Shown: piece after piece, positions 22,240 through 32,039 of the stretch
Position numbering within the stretch: the first letter of the stretch is position 1
Layout: the number at the start of each line of letters is the position of its first letter
Origin: UBA1351 sp965140555
GTDB lineage: Bacteria > Bacillota > Clostridia > Lachnospirales > Vallitaleaceae
Length of the DNA: 64,000 nt
Direction: 5' to 3'
Assembly (NCBI GenBank): GCA_965140555.1
Contig: OZ223259.1
Span: 1,302,001 to 1,366,000, forward strand
The notes under the pieces: generated by a model
Databases searched by the model: none
What the model saw: only the letters and a program-made list of their open reading frames with translations
What the model was told of the DNA's origin: nothing
Position numbers and translations under genes: made by a program

Positions 22240-22278
22240 AAAAACCATCTATATAGTATAACTTTTAATATATAGATG
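22240..22278 (-). terminator. Terminator-like hairpin after NRPS-1
   Basis: A 10-bp inverted repeat (CATCTATATA / TATATAGATG, 22246-22278) is followed on the minus strand, after two bases, by a run of five T. It lies in the 138-bp gap between the end of NRPS-1 and the radical SAM gene. The stem is AT-rich and therefore weak, so partial read-through attenuation is more likely than a full stop. Confidence 0.45.
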
Positions 22279-22341
22279 ATTTTATGAACTGTAACTAAAT
22301 TTTTGAACCAATCCTTCTCATGCATTTTCAATTATCCATGT

Positions 22342-25300
22342 CTACTCGAATAATGATTCAAAGTCTTCTAAAGATATATCTAAACTATCAAAATCAGATC
22401 TTGCAAATTCTACTTCTTGCTCTATATCACAATTATTATTGATTTCATTTAAATGATGTCGTATACGATTACTTAAAGCATCCATCGTTTGATGATTAAA
22501 ATCACCACTGTAAAAATCAATACTTATCAGCAGTTCATCTGTTTTAATCATACTATTTACCTCAAACAATGCAGTTGATCTGTTTCTCCTGGAAGAATCA
22601 CTCCCTGTAGATAACTGAGATATCTTAAAAAGTTCATATTCATTTTGTCTTGAAAAATCCCCCAGGTAGTTAAACCTGATTATTCTATTTGGTTTGCATA
22701 CATTCAGACCATGAAGCATGTACTGATAACCTTTGTCTTCATATAGTCTTAAATTATCTTTTACACTTGCAATATTCTTTTTAAGGTCCTTCGATTCAAA
22801 ACTCATATGCACTGGATACATCAAAGTAAACCATCCCAACGTCTTCGAAACATCAATGACCTCATCAAACTCAAATCTACCATGATGCTCCAACTCAAAT
22901 AAGAAATCATTTTTCCCAAAAGTATCTTTTACGGCAGCAGAAGTTGCATATACAAGTAATTCATGAGTTCTTAAGTTAAATCTTTTCGAAGCCTTATTCG
23001 ATATATCATTGAATCTTTCTATTGGTATTTTAACTTCTATGGAAGAATTTTCTCCACATTCTCCATTTGTTTCTATCAAAGCGAAATCTTCATTAATAAA
23101 ATCCCACAATTTAACGTCTAACTCATCTACAGTTTTGAAATTCTCAAATGCTTCAGACCACTCCTTATATGAGGTTGTTTTAGGAATATCCCTTAAATCT
23201 ACATCGTCCTTTATCAAGTCCGAAAACTCATCAAGTAAAATTCGCCATGATACACCATCAATTGCCAAATGATGGATAGCAATTAGAAAGTAATTATATT
23301 CCAGAGACGTTTCAAATAGACATGTATTTATTAAGGGACCCGATGTAATATCCAGCCTCTTTTTAATTTCTATAGACTCTAGTTTTACACGATTTTCAAT
23401 TTCTTCCGGGTATAGCATCGTCAAGTCTGAACTTTCAACAACATTGTTAAGATCTATTTCCCTACTTGAATAAAGCCATTTACCATCTTGATCCACTATT
23501 CTTAAAACATCATGTCTCTCAATCAGAATCCCAATAACTTTTTTCAACATGTGTACATCGACTGATTTGCTTAATTCAAGAAGTACAGATTGAGTATAAT
23601 AATCTTTATGTTCAAAGCCTTGTTCTTTGAACCATTCAAACATTGGGGAATCTTTATTTACCCCCTCTACTCTTCCTTGTATTGCTTGAGTTTTTATTGT
23701 TTTCTCTACAATATGATTACAAGTCTCTTTAAAATCAACACTTTGTAACATATGTTTTGTTTTAAGTTCCAATCCACTTTCCTTTAACTTTGAAATAATC
23801 TGAATGGATTTGATAGAGTCTCCGCCTAAATCAAAGAAATTATCATTCATACTAATTGGTCTTACATCTAAAACTTTTTCACAAATTGAAATAAATACGT
23901 CTTCCTTATTTGAAGTTGACATGACAAATTCTTTCTTTTTAATGTCTATACTCGGTAGCGCTTTAGTGTCAACTTTTCCATTTTCCGTTAAAGGCATTTC
24001 ATCAATTACTTTGTAATCCCTCGGAATCATATATTCAGGTAGGAATTTGACCAACTCGTCTTTGAAGACATCCAAATCAAAGCTCTCTTTAACAACTAGA
24101 TAGGCTTGTATCCGGTCATTATTAATGATAATAAAAGAATTATTTATCTCTTTAAATTTAAGAATTACATTATTGATTTCATCAACTTCTATACGGTGTC
24201 CTCTCAATTTAACTTGAGTATCTCTTCTTCCAATATACTCAATTACTCCACTATCAAGATATCTTGCGATGTCCCCTGATCTATAATAGATTTCCCCTTC
24301 AATCTTAATAAAAACATTTGCTGTTAACTCCTCCTTATTTAAGTATCCTTTCGTAATACCTACTCCACCAATATATATTTCACCGACTCTACCATTAGGG
24401 ACTAAATTCAAATCATCGTCTAGTATTATTATTTTGGAATTAGCAGCTGGTATTCCAATTGGAACACTCTTATCTCTATCCATATTTGAATCATATTTAT
24501 GGATCATACATCCAACCGTTGCTTCTGTCGGTCCGTACTCGTTGAGGACTTCTATATTAGAATTGGCTAATACAACTCTTTTCGCAAGTTCAGTATTTAA
24601 ATTTTCACCACCTAGAATAAACCTATCAATAGCTGAATCAACAAAAAGTTTATCAACTATTAACTTAAGGTGTGACGGTGTCAATTTAATGATATTTGCT
24701 CTCTTCGCACTTAACACATCATATAGAACAAATTCACCAGCATCATCATAATAGATATCCAATGCATTACCACAGATGAGAGGTGCAAATATTGAGGTAA
24801 TAGTTAAATCAAAAGAAATTGAAGAGTGAAATGCAAAAATGTCACCTTTATTTGGCATATATCGTTTTGCTGCAAACTTTGCATAGTTTGCTAGGTTTTT
24901 ATGCGTAACCATTACGCCTTTTGGAACTCCTGTTGATCCAGAAGTATAGATGATGTACGCAATTTGTTCTTTTGAACTCACAGCGTTAAACTCATCGTTG
25001 TATCCGCTTAGGTCAATGTTCATAACATCTACTGAATAAATACCATAATCAACATAATCATCCCCACTAGTATCAACACAAATCATCTTTGCATCAGAAT
25101 CATTAAGCATATACTTAACTCGATTAATTGGATACGCTGGGGTAATCGGAATATAGCACGCTCCGCATTTGTGAAGTCCTAGAATAACCGCTATCATCTT
25201 AACTGAATGTGGTAACATTAATCCCACTTTATCCCCGACGCCTACATTATTGCTTGCAAAATAATTTGCAAATTGATTCGATAATTTATCTAGCTCTTTA

Positions 25301-26715
25301 TAATTGACAGTTTGAGTACCATGATACACAGCAATATTACTTGGTTCATTATTGACCTGTTCTAAGAACAGGTCAATAACTGTATGCTCGTAGATTATTT
25401 CATCAAACTCTGAATTGATATGATACTTTTTATAGTTTTTTTCAGTTTCACTTAAAACCTCAATATCTTTTACCATGATCTCATCATTGTCAACTAATTG
25501 AATCACAATATTGAGTAAATGATCATGCATCAACTCAATATCACTATCACTATAAAGTTCCGTTTTATAGTCATAGTATAATCCAATGCCGGAGTCAGAT
25601 TCTTCTATAACAAGCTGTAATGAATAGTGCTGCTCCCCTGTATGTTTCTCATATGTTTTAACTTCAACACCATTATATGTGCCTGGTGATTGAGCAACAT
25701 AATAATTTATATATGTATCAAATAACGTCTCGTAACCATTTTTTCTAAGCTCTAATTTTTCAAACAATAGATCAAAAGGATACTTTTGATTTTTAAGACA
25801 CATTTTAAACTCTTTCAAAACAGTATTATATAAACTGCTTTTATTGACTTCACCTGTTATATTAAATCTTACAGGCATTGTACTTGTAAACATACCAAGG
25901 ATATTCTTCATAACCCTGCCAGTTCGATTAAACACCGGTATTCCATATACAATATCCTTTTTATTCTCAAACTTATAGTCATAAATACTCTTTGCGACTA
26001 TAAAAAATGTATTCAAAGAAAGTCGTCTTTCCCTTACTTCATTTAATATCTTCTTACTTATATTACTATCCAGTTCTTTAACTAAACGCTTGCTAGAAAG
26101 ACTCTCAGACGTCTTGAAATTATTTTCTGGTAACGAGCTAAATTTATTTTTCCAATAATTCTCATTTTTCAAAAAATTATTCGAGGTTAAATATTCATTT
26201 TCTTTATCGATAAATGCTTCATATGAGCTAGAATCATATTGTCCATCTACCGAGTTGATTATCTCAAAAAGTTTTTTTACATATAGATGAAGTGTCCACC
26301 CATCTGAGATAATGTGGTGCATAATCAAAAGAAATCCATATTTCTCTTCTTCAATTTTGAACACGTCGAACTTGAATAATTTATCTTTCAACAGATCAAA
26401 GGGTTCTTTAATACGATTTTGAATCCAAGTATCCATTTCTTCATTTTTATTTTCCAGCTTCGAAAAATCTTTAAAAAAGATATTATAATCAATACTTTCA
26501 TCTACATATTGATATGGTATGCCATTCTCTTCATAAAATCTTAATTGCAAAGCGGAATTATTTTTAATTAATATGCTCAAAGCGCTTTGAATCTCGTTAA
26601 TTTTTAATGAAGAGTTTAAAATCATGACACCAGCTAAATTATGTGCAGATGTCATCGGATAACTTTTTTCAACGTACCAAATTCTTTTTTGTGAATGTGT
26701 CAAATTTAATTTCAT
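22342..26715 (-). CDS. NRPS-1: lipo-initiation module Cstarter-A(Asn)-T-E, 1,457 aa
   Basis: The first module of the assembly line. The N-terminus (LTHSQKRIWYVEKSYP, HNLAG) resembles starter condensation domains of lipopeptide synthetases such as SrfAA, which acylate the first amino acid; its HHIISDG is near residue 131. The A domain (YTSGSTGVPKG ~592) gives, by alignment to GrsA, the pocket D-L-T-K-I-G-E-V-G plus the conserved Lys in NGKVD, the textbook asparagine code. A carrier (FFDLGGDS ~960) and an epimerase (HHLAIDG ~1150) follow, so the product should be N-acyl-D-Asn on the carrier. The C-terminal tail is acidic (SLEDFESLFE) and could dock to the basic N-terminus of NRPS-2 (MKKIDKK). 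The bases before the ATG at 26715 show no clear Shine-Dalgarno sequence, but the domain begins where expected. The codes are read by eye; the family calls are firm. Confidence 0.93.
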   Translation of the reverse strand: MKLNLTHSQKRIWYVEKSYPMTSAHNLAGVMILNSSLKINEIQSALSILIKNNSALQLRFYEENGIPYQYVDESIDYNIFFKDFSKLENKNEEMDTWIQNRIKEPFDLLKDKLFKFDVFKIEEEKYGFLLIMHHIISDGWTLHLYVKKLFEIINSVDGQYDSSSYEAFIDKENEYLTSNNFLKNENYWKNKFSSLPENNFKTSESLSSKRLVKELDSNISKKILNEVRERRLSLNTFFIVAKSIYDYKFENKKDIVYGIPVFNRTGRVMKNILGMFTSTMPVRFNITGEVNKSSLYNTVLKEFKMCLKNQKYPFDLLFEKLELRKNGYETLFDTYINYYVAQSPGTYNGVEVKTYEKHTGEQHYSLQLVIEESDSGIGLYYDYKTELYSDSDIELMHDHLLNIVIQLVDNDEIMVKDIEVLSETEKNYKKYHINSEFDEIIYEHTVIDLFLEQVNNEPSNIAVYHGTQTVNYKELDKLSNQFANYFASNNVGVGDKVGLMLPHSVKMIAVILGLHKCGACYIPITPAYPINRVKYMLNDSDAKMICVDTSGDDYVDYGIYSVDVMNIDLSGYNDEFNAVSSKEQIAYIIYTSGSTGVPKGVMVTHKNLANYAKFAAKRYMPNKGDIFAFHSSISFDLTITSIFAPLICGNALDIYYDDAGEFVLYDVLSAKRANIIKLTPSHLKLIVDKLFVDSAIDRFILGGENLNTELAKRVVLANSNIEVLNEYGPTEATVGCMIHKYDSNMDRDKSVPIGIPAANSKIIILDDDLNLVPNGRVGEIYIGGVGITKGYLNKEELTANVFIKIEGEIYYRSGDIARYLDSGVIEYIGRRDTQVKLRGHRIEVDEINNVILKFKEINNSFIIINNDRIQAYLVVKESFDLDVFKDELVKFLPEYMIPRDYKVIDEMPLTENGKVDTKALPSIDIKKKEFVMSTSNKEDVFISICEKVLDVRPISMNDNFFDLGGDSIKSIQIISKLKESGLELKTKHMLQSVDFKETCNHIVEKTIKTQAIQGRVEGVNKDSPMFEWFKEQGFEHKDYYTQSVLLELSKSVDVHMLKKVIGILIERHDVLRIVDQDGKWLYSSREIDLNNVVESSDLTMLYPEEIENRVKLESIEIKKRLDITSGPLINTCLFETSLEYNYFLIAIHHLAIDGVSWRILLDEFSDLIKDDVDLRDIPKTTSYKEWSEAFENFKTVDELDVKLWDFINEDFALIETNGECGENSSIEVKIPIERFNDISNKASKRFNLRTHELLVYATSAAVKDTFGKNDFLFELEHHGRFEFDEVIDVSKTLGWFTLMYPVHMSFESKDLKKNIASVKDNLRLYEDKGYQYMLHGLNVCKPNRIIRFNYLGDFSRQNEYELFKISQLSTGSDSSRRNRSTALFEVNSMIKTDELLISIDFYSGDFNHQTMDALSNRIRHHLNEINNNCDIEQEVEFARSDFDSLDISLEDFESLFE

Positions 26716-26726
26716 TTATACTTGTA

Positions 26727-26781
26727 TGATATTTATAGAAGCCAATATCACACTTTCCTTTCATTTTATTATTTAGTGTGA
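26727..26781. promoter_or_regulatory. Nested inverted repeats upstream of NRPS-1
   Basis: Just before the NRPS-1 start are two perfect 7-bp inverted repeats: TGATATT/AATATCA (26727-26750) and TCACACT/AGTGTGA (26748-26781), sharing three bases. They could be regulator sites for a promoter that drives the synthetases separately from the exporter gene. I see no convincing -35/-10 pair. AT-rich DNA makes short repeats common, so confidence is low. Confidence 0.3.
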
Positions 26782-26968
26782 CTATAATGAATTCAGACCT
26801 GTTGACTTTTACTTTTTCCTGTAGCATTGGCTACTTGAAGGAGTGTATTGCCACTGTTTTATTTGAATCATTTATAGCCGGATGTGCCTTTGCGTCCTCA
26901 TATCGATCAAGTTTATGATGATAAAATGGGGTAGATTATCACAGTGTCAATAAAACAAAAGTAGAATT

Positions 26969-27990
26969 TTGATGATTTACGTTGGCGTTGATATCGCTAA
27001 ACGCATCTACTTTGCCTCTGCCTTATCTTCAGACGGTGAAATACTCGTTGATCCTTTTGAATTTATCAATGACGATGATGGCTTCTCAAGATTAATCTAC
27101 TACATCGCTTTTTACGATAAGGACAATCTCATCATCGTCCTTGAATCTACGGCTCATTATGGCAACAACCTTATTCATTATCCCTATTCTTTAGACTACA
27201 AAGTTTGTGTCGTCAATCCTATCCAAGTGTCTTCTTAACGGAAAATATCATTCGTAAAAATCAAGACAGATAAGATTGACACTTACTCGATGGCTAAACC
27301 CTTAACGCTTTACCAACATCGTTTTGTGACTCAGTACGACATTGATACTATGAGACTTCGTGATTTTTGTCGGTTTCGACACTAATCCATCAAGTCTCGT
27401 ACAAAACTTAAAATCTGACTGACCGCTTATATGGATTAGCTCTTTCCTGAACTGCACTGCAATACGTCTTTGCTTCAGGCATTCACGGTAAAGCCTGTTA
27501 TGCCCTTCTTAAAGAAGTTGCTTCTCCTAAAGGTTTTGCTTCCATGCACTTGACTCATCTTTCTCACCTTCTTGAAATCAACTCACATAGACACTTCAAG
27601 AAAAATACGACAAATGAATCAAAAGTTCTGGCACAGAAATCTGTTGGTGTCTTTGACACCTCTATTTCTATTCAAGTAGTCCCGTCAATCGAACAGACCG
27701 AACTACTTAATAGACAGATTCAGAAAGTGTAATATAAGATCAAATCCATTATGACTTCTCTCGACTCGGTAATCATGACATTTCCTGTAATCGGATTCCT
27801 TGATGGTGCCATGATCCTTGGTGAAATCGGTAATATTCATCAGTTCAATGATTCCTCCAAACTGCTTGTTTTCGCTGGACTTGATCCTTTCGTTCGCATT
27901 ACAATGTGTTAGGCCACTGTACTGGTAAACGGGTTCATATTCTACATAAAATCCTAACTACCGATATACCTTTTAATCTTGACTAATCTA
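26969..27990 (+). pseudogene. Degenerate IS110-family transposase
   Basis: A decayed DEDD transposase on the strand opposite to the cluster. From TTG 26969 the frame reads MMIYVGVDIAKRIYFA and LESTAHYGNN, the IS110 N-terminus, and stops at 27238. The homology continues in another frame from about 27243 (KTDKIDTYSMAK) and then in pieces to about 27910, with the Transposase_20-type motif (PVIGFLDGAMILGEIG, FAGLDPFVRI). Intact members are about 400 residues in one frame; here there are frameshifts and stops, so it is not functional. The element separates the peptidase-exporter gene from NRPS-1. IS110 elements usually lack clear terminal repeats, so the ends are approximate. Confidence 0.85.
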
Positions 27991-28113
27991 TTGTAAAACT
28001 TCAAATTTTGAAGGCACCTTTATTGATGTCCAATTAAAGTCGACCTTTTTTTTAAATATGATAACCTAATTATTTCTTACTATATTCACTTGACTTTCCA
28101 TAGCTGGTCTTCT

Positions 28114-31100
28114 TTATACACTAAACTCAAAGTTAGCTTCTTCAATTTTTCCAAAGTTCATCTTAACCACTTTATCAGCGATATCAAAATAATGATCGTC
28201 ATGAGTAACTGCAACAATAATTTTCCCTTTATCTTTTAATCGAGGTAAAAGATCCCTATAGAAGAATTTTCTAAACTGTGGATCTTGATCAGCTGCTAAC
28301 TCATCAAATATGATAATTGGTTTATCTTCTAAGATAACTCTTAGCAAATGAAGTCTCTTTTTCTGACCTGTGGAAAGTTTTGTGACTGTAAATTTCCCAT
28401 CCTCAATGGCAACCTTTTCATCTAAATGAAACTCTTTTAAATATTCATTAATCATTTCTTCTTTGCCATCTAAATCAGCATTATATATACGACTGAATAA
28501 ATACGAGTCTGCAAATACTGCTGATATCAATTCACCCCTTAGGCTTGCAACAATTTCATCCCCGTCAACTAGTACTCTACCTTTTGATGAATTGAATAAT
28601 CCTGTTATTAGATGAATCAATGTAGATTTACCACTACCATTACCACCTATAATAAATAATATCTCTCCTCTTGAAACCTCAAGATTAATTGGACCTACTT
28701 TAAAAGCTTCAGAATCATCAGATTTATACATATACTCCGTATTTTCAATTAATAGATTCTCAATTGCTTTGTCAGTTATGCACTTCAACTCACAATCCAC
28801 ATTAACTTCATTTGTAATGAGTTGTTCAGTAATTTTTTGTATTTTATTGATAGATACTCTGACTCGAGCAATTCTAGGAATTGAGTTGAGAATTCCGTTT
28901 ATAGGGTTAAGAAGATAGATTAACACTATAACAAACTGCATTGAAACAAATATACTTGCTGAGTCATTAAAAATTAACGCAAATCCAAATGCAACTAACC
29001 CTAGAACAATAATAAAAAATGATTCCCCTAGTAAAAAGGCATTGACAAATAATTTAAAAGCATTGACATTATGACTCATGAAGTCTTTATTTACATCAAC
29101 AACTTCACTTATATATTCTGATTTCTTTTTATTTTGCAAAGAAATATCTTTAAAACCCCGAATCAGTCCTTCTATTTTCTCTATGAAAACACTTTCAGTT
29201 TCTCTTGATTGTTCAAAAAAATTGATCGCTCTTCCATCAAAATAAGCATATATTACACCCACTACCGCTATTATTGCCAATACTGATATAGTTGCCAATA
29301 CTGATATTGATGCTAGGTAAAAAAATGAAGCAACTATTGTAATGATGCTTGTAACCAATGTAACAGCTAGTGTCGCAATTTCAGATATTTGATTGATATC
29401 GGTTGTTAAAACCGCCGTTAATTCCCCTTCTTTAATCATTGAAAACTCTTCATATGTTGAAGCGAACAATCTATTAAAAATTTTCTCTCTAGTATTTTTA
29501 ATAATCAGTTGAGTCAACACTGCCAATTTTACTTCAAGAGCCTTTCTGCAAGAAATATACAATCCTAATGACAATGCAAAGTAGTAAAGCAAATATATTG
29601 CGTTAAATTTACCCGTAATAGCATTTGTGATGATTAAAATAGTTAAAGCATTACAGACGCCAGACAAAACACCACATACAACAAGTTCAGGAACATCTCT
29701 AAAATACTCATTTTCGGTTGGACACAACATGTGAATAAAATACAGGAAATAGCTGAAAATTATTACAACACAGATATAAATTAGTGCTGTTGAAAGTGTA
29801 TTGGACATCCATATATTTGTCATATACCAATTCGAATCCTCAAATGCCTGAGGAATTATATACATGCCATACATTATTGGCAAAGTGAATATTATATAAG
29901 TTAGTAAATGTTTTAACGAAACATTCTTGACTCTTAACTTTCGTTTGCCCTTTTTCAAATCAAATAAAATTTTACCTACAAATCCTATCTCTAAAAACAG
30001 GAAAATAGACACAATAATAATCATTAATGAACACGCAAAATCTATACCACTTGGTTTTTCTCGTAGTGGCGTTAATACACCACCATCTAGATATATTTCT
30101 AAATTTTGTGCCATTTCAACTAAGCGTTCAGAGTTTGAATTCCCAAGAACAATTAACCCGATACCATCAGTCTTATCTATGGATATAAAGCTCTCATACC
30201 CAGGATTACTGCCCGAATGGCTAAGAATCTCTTTATCTGATATCTTAGTAAACCATCCATTGGCATAAAAATAATTTCCGTCTGGCTCCACGCTTAAATT
30301 GGGCTGATGGGCTTTTTGAATAATATCATTTTCTAAAGGTTCAATCTGCGCTTCAGCCCAAATCAACATATCATTCGTATTTGATACTATATATCCTGCT
30401 GGTACATTTGAAGTGAAGATTGGTGCAACATAAGGCTTTGGTTCGAAAAATGTAATTTTATGTCCAATCGCTAAATTCTTTTCTGATTGATCTACTCCCA
30501 CATATGAATTGTTCATTCCTAAATTATCTAATATTCTGGTTTCAATATATTGATCAAAGGATTCTCCCGTAGCACTTTCAATAACGGCTCCGAGAATGTC
30601 ATAGTTTACTGAAGAATACTCAAATACGCTTCCTGGTGTATTTGACAATTCAATACCTGATATACTTTTAATCGTTCCAATAAGTGAATCATTAAAAGAA
30701 TCATCTTTTATCAGTTTTAGGTCACTGGCGGATATACCACTTGTGTGATCTAGGCATTGTTTAATTGTTATTTCATACTTCTCATTTCCAATAATACCAT
30801 GAAAGTTTTTTATGTATTTTGAGACATTATCTTTAATTGAAATAATCCCTTCATCATTTAATTGAGTAATCGCTAATCCAGTAAATGCTTTTGAAAGTGA
30901 TGCAATTTCATAATTCGTATTTTCAGAAACCTTTTCATTTCCGCCAGAAACCAGATGACCATAATTATAAAAGTTTTTCTTGCCATCAATCAATATCCCC
31001 ACGCTTAAACCCGGAACTTTTAAGTCTTTATAATTCTCATTGAGGTATTTCTCAATTTCATTTAGCTTCTGCTCGGTACTCCCTTTTCCATCGTTTGCAA

Positions 31101-31206
31101 TTATAACCGTTAGTGAAGTTGATATAAATAACATTGTTAGTAATACTATCATAATCTTTTTCAACATTTTTTTATTGTGTGAGATGTTCAACATTTCAAC
31201 ATTCAA
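28114..31206 (-). CDS. D-Asn-type prodrug peptidase fused to ABC exporter (ZmaM/PamJ-like), 1,030 aa
   Basis: An N-terminal membrane anchor (residues ~14-36) is followed by a beta-lactamase/ClbP-type serine hydrolase domain (~45-375) with SxxK (Ser103-Leu-Ser-Lys106), a Tyr motif (Tyr197-Ser-Ser), and HSGSNPG near 330. Next come several membrane helices (~390-550), a six-helix ABC transporter core, and an ATPase domain with Walker A GGNGSGKST, signature LSTGQKKR and Walker B IIIFDELAADQD. This order is known for peptidase-transporters of prodrug pathways (zwittermicin, paenilamicin), which cleave the N-acyl-D-Asn cap outside the membrane and export the product. It fits the Cstarter-Asn-E module encoded next to it. 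The start is TTG at 31206 with GGGGAG seven bases upstream; the next Met codons lack a better site. It may also give self-protection. Cap specificity is inferred from context. Confidence 0.88.
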   Translation of the reverse strand: MNVEMLNISHNKKMLKKIMIVLLTMLFISTSLTVIIANDGKGSTEQKLNEIEKYLNENYKDLKVPGLSVGILIDGKKNFYNYGHLVSGGNEKVSENTNYEIASLSKAFTGLAITQLNDEGIISIKDNVSKYIKNFHGIIGNEKYEITIKQCLDHTSGISASDLKLIKDDSFNDSLIGTIKSISGIELSNTPGSVFEYSSVNYDILGAVIESATGESFDQYIETRILDNLGMNNSYVGVDQSEKNLAIGHKITFFEPKPYVAPIFTSNVPAGYIVSNTNDMLIWAEAQIEPLENDIIQKAHQPNLSVEPDGNYFYANGWFTKISDKEILSHSGSNPGYESFISIDKTDGIGLIVLGNSNSERLVEMAQNLEIYLDGGVLTPLREKPSGIDFACSLMIIIVSIFLFLEIGFVGKILFDLKKGKRKLRVKNVSLKHLLTYIIFTLPIMYGMYIIPQAFEDSNWYMTNIWMSNTLSTALIYICVVIIFSYFLYFIHMLCPTENEYFRDVPELVVCGVLSGVCNALTILIITNAITGKFNAIYLLYYFALSLGLYISCRKALEVKLAVLTQLIIKNTREKIFNRLFASTYEEFSMIKEGELTAVLTTDINQISEIATLAVTLVTSIITIVASFFYLASISVLATISVLAIIAVVGVIYAYFDGRAINFFEQSRETESVFIEKIEGLIRGFKDISLQNKKKSEYISEVVDVNKDFMSHNVNAFKLFVNAFLLGESFFIIVLGLVAFGFALIFNDSASIFVSMQFVIVLIYLLNPINGILNSIPRIARVRVSINKIQKITEQLITNEVNVDCELKCITDKAIENLLIENTEYMYKSDDSEAFKVGPINLEVSRGEILFIIGGNGSGKSTLIHLITGLFNSSKGRVLVDGDEIVASLRGELISAVFADSYLFSRIYNADLDGKEEMINEYLKEFHLDEKVAIEDGKFTVTKLSTGQKKRLHLLRVILEDKPIIIFDELAADQDPQFRKFFYRDLLPRLKDKGKIIVAVTHDDHYFDIADKVVKMNFGKIEEANFEFSV

Positions 31207-31374
31207 TACCTCACTCCCCTTTCATTTTTTTATGTTCTGAAACCATTAATGAGCTAGTCCCTTTGAATTTTCTAATCTCTACAATGACTTCAGTAAACGC
31301 CTTTCTTATTTTAAAATCCTTTGGTATGAATAATCATATTATCCGTAATTTCCACATTCAAAATAATAGAACAT

Positions 31375-32039
31375 CTATGTTTTAAATAAAAAATATTCCA
31401 TAATTTCCTCCCAGTTTATTATATCAATATTACTAGGGAATTCATTTACATGGGAACAAACCGCCAATTTGTAATCATTCATTGCATACTCTTTTACAAA
31501 CAAATTAAGATATCTTGTTATTTCATCAGATACATTCATTGTTATCTTTAGAACATCCGTACTAAACCCTTCACCTTTTGCTTTAATAATACTTTCTTTC
31601 ATGACCCATAATCTATAAAAAGTATCATTAAGTTTAGATGAATCTTTCCCGAGAAATTTCAGTTCATCTTTTGTAAAAACATATTTCGAAATTCCCATAT
31701 CAATTTCCTTCATCTTTTCGATATCTATTCCAATTTCAGCTTCATCAATGCCGCAAAAGACATATTCTCCGCTATGTGAAATATTAAAGTGATAACCCAA
31801 ATGATCTATTTTAGGTTTTCCATACTTATTGTAAGAAAATTTAATCTCCTCATATTCTTCATTTATGATTTCATTAAGTTTTTTTCGTACAAGTAATTCA
31901 CCAAACAAACTAAAATATTTATCTCTGTTAAATCTTAATCTTTCAATTTTTTTTTTCGTTCAAAAGAAACATGGACTAACAATTTCTCAAAGATACTCGT
32001 TTCAATTATATCTGGGATTTTAAGTAAATATAGATTCAT
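31375..32039 (-). pseudogene. Sfp-type 4'-phosphopantetheinyl transferase, frameshifted at an A10 tract
   Basis: It would convert apo carrier domains of the synthetases to the holo form. The main frame (TTG 31908 to 31375, 177 residues) carries the family motifs NISHSGEYVFCGID, IGIDIEK and FYRLWVMKES but lacks the usual N-terminus. The missing part is present in another frame: ATG at 32039, directly after the thioesterase stop (TAAATG), reads MNLYLLKIPDIIETSIFEKL and runs to an A10 tract (T10 at 31947-31956), after which the main frame continues with IERLRFNRDKYFSLFGELLV. One extra A would join the two into 221 residues, almost exactly the length of Sfp. Possible causes are a real inactivating slip, transcriptional or ribosomal slippage on the homopolymer, or a base-call error. 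Confidence 0.85.

Noticed and set aside
26969..27732. Intact IS110 transposase made of two genes
   Set aside because: The pieces are in different frames with stops between; together they make one decayed gene.
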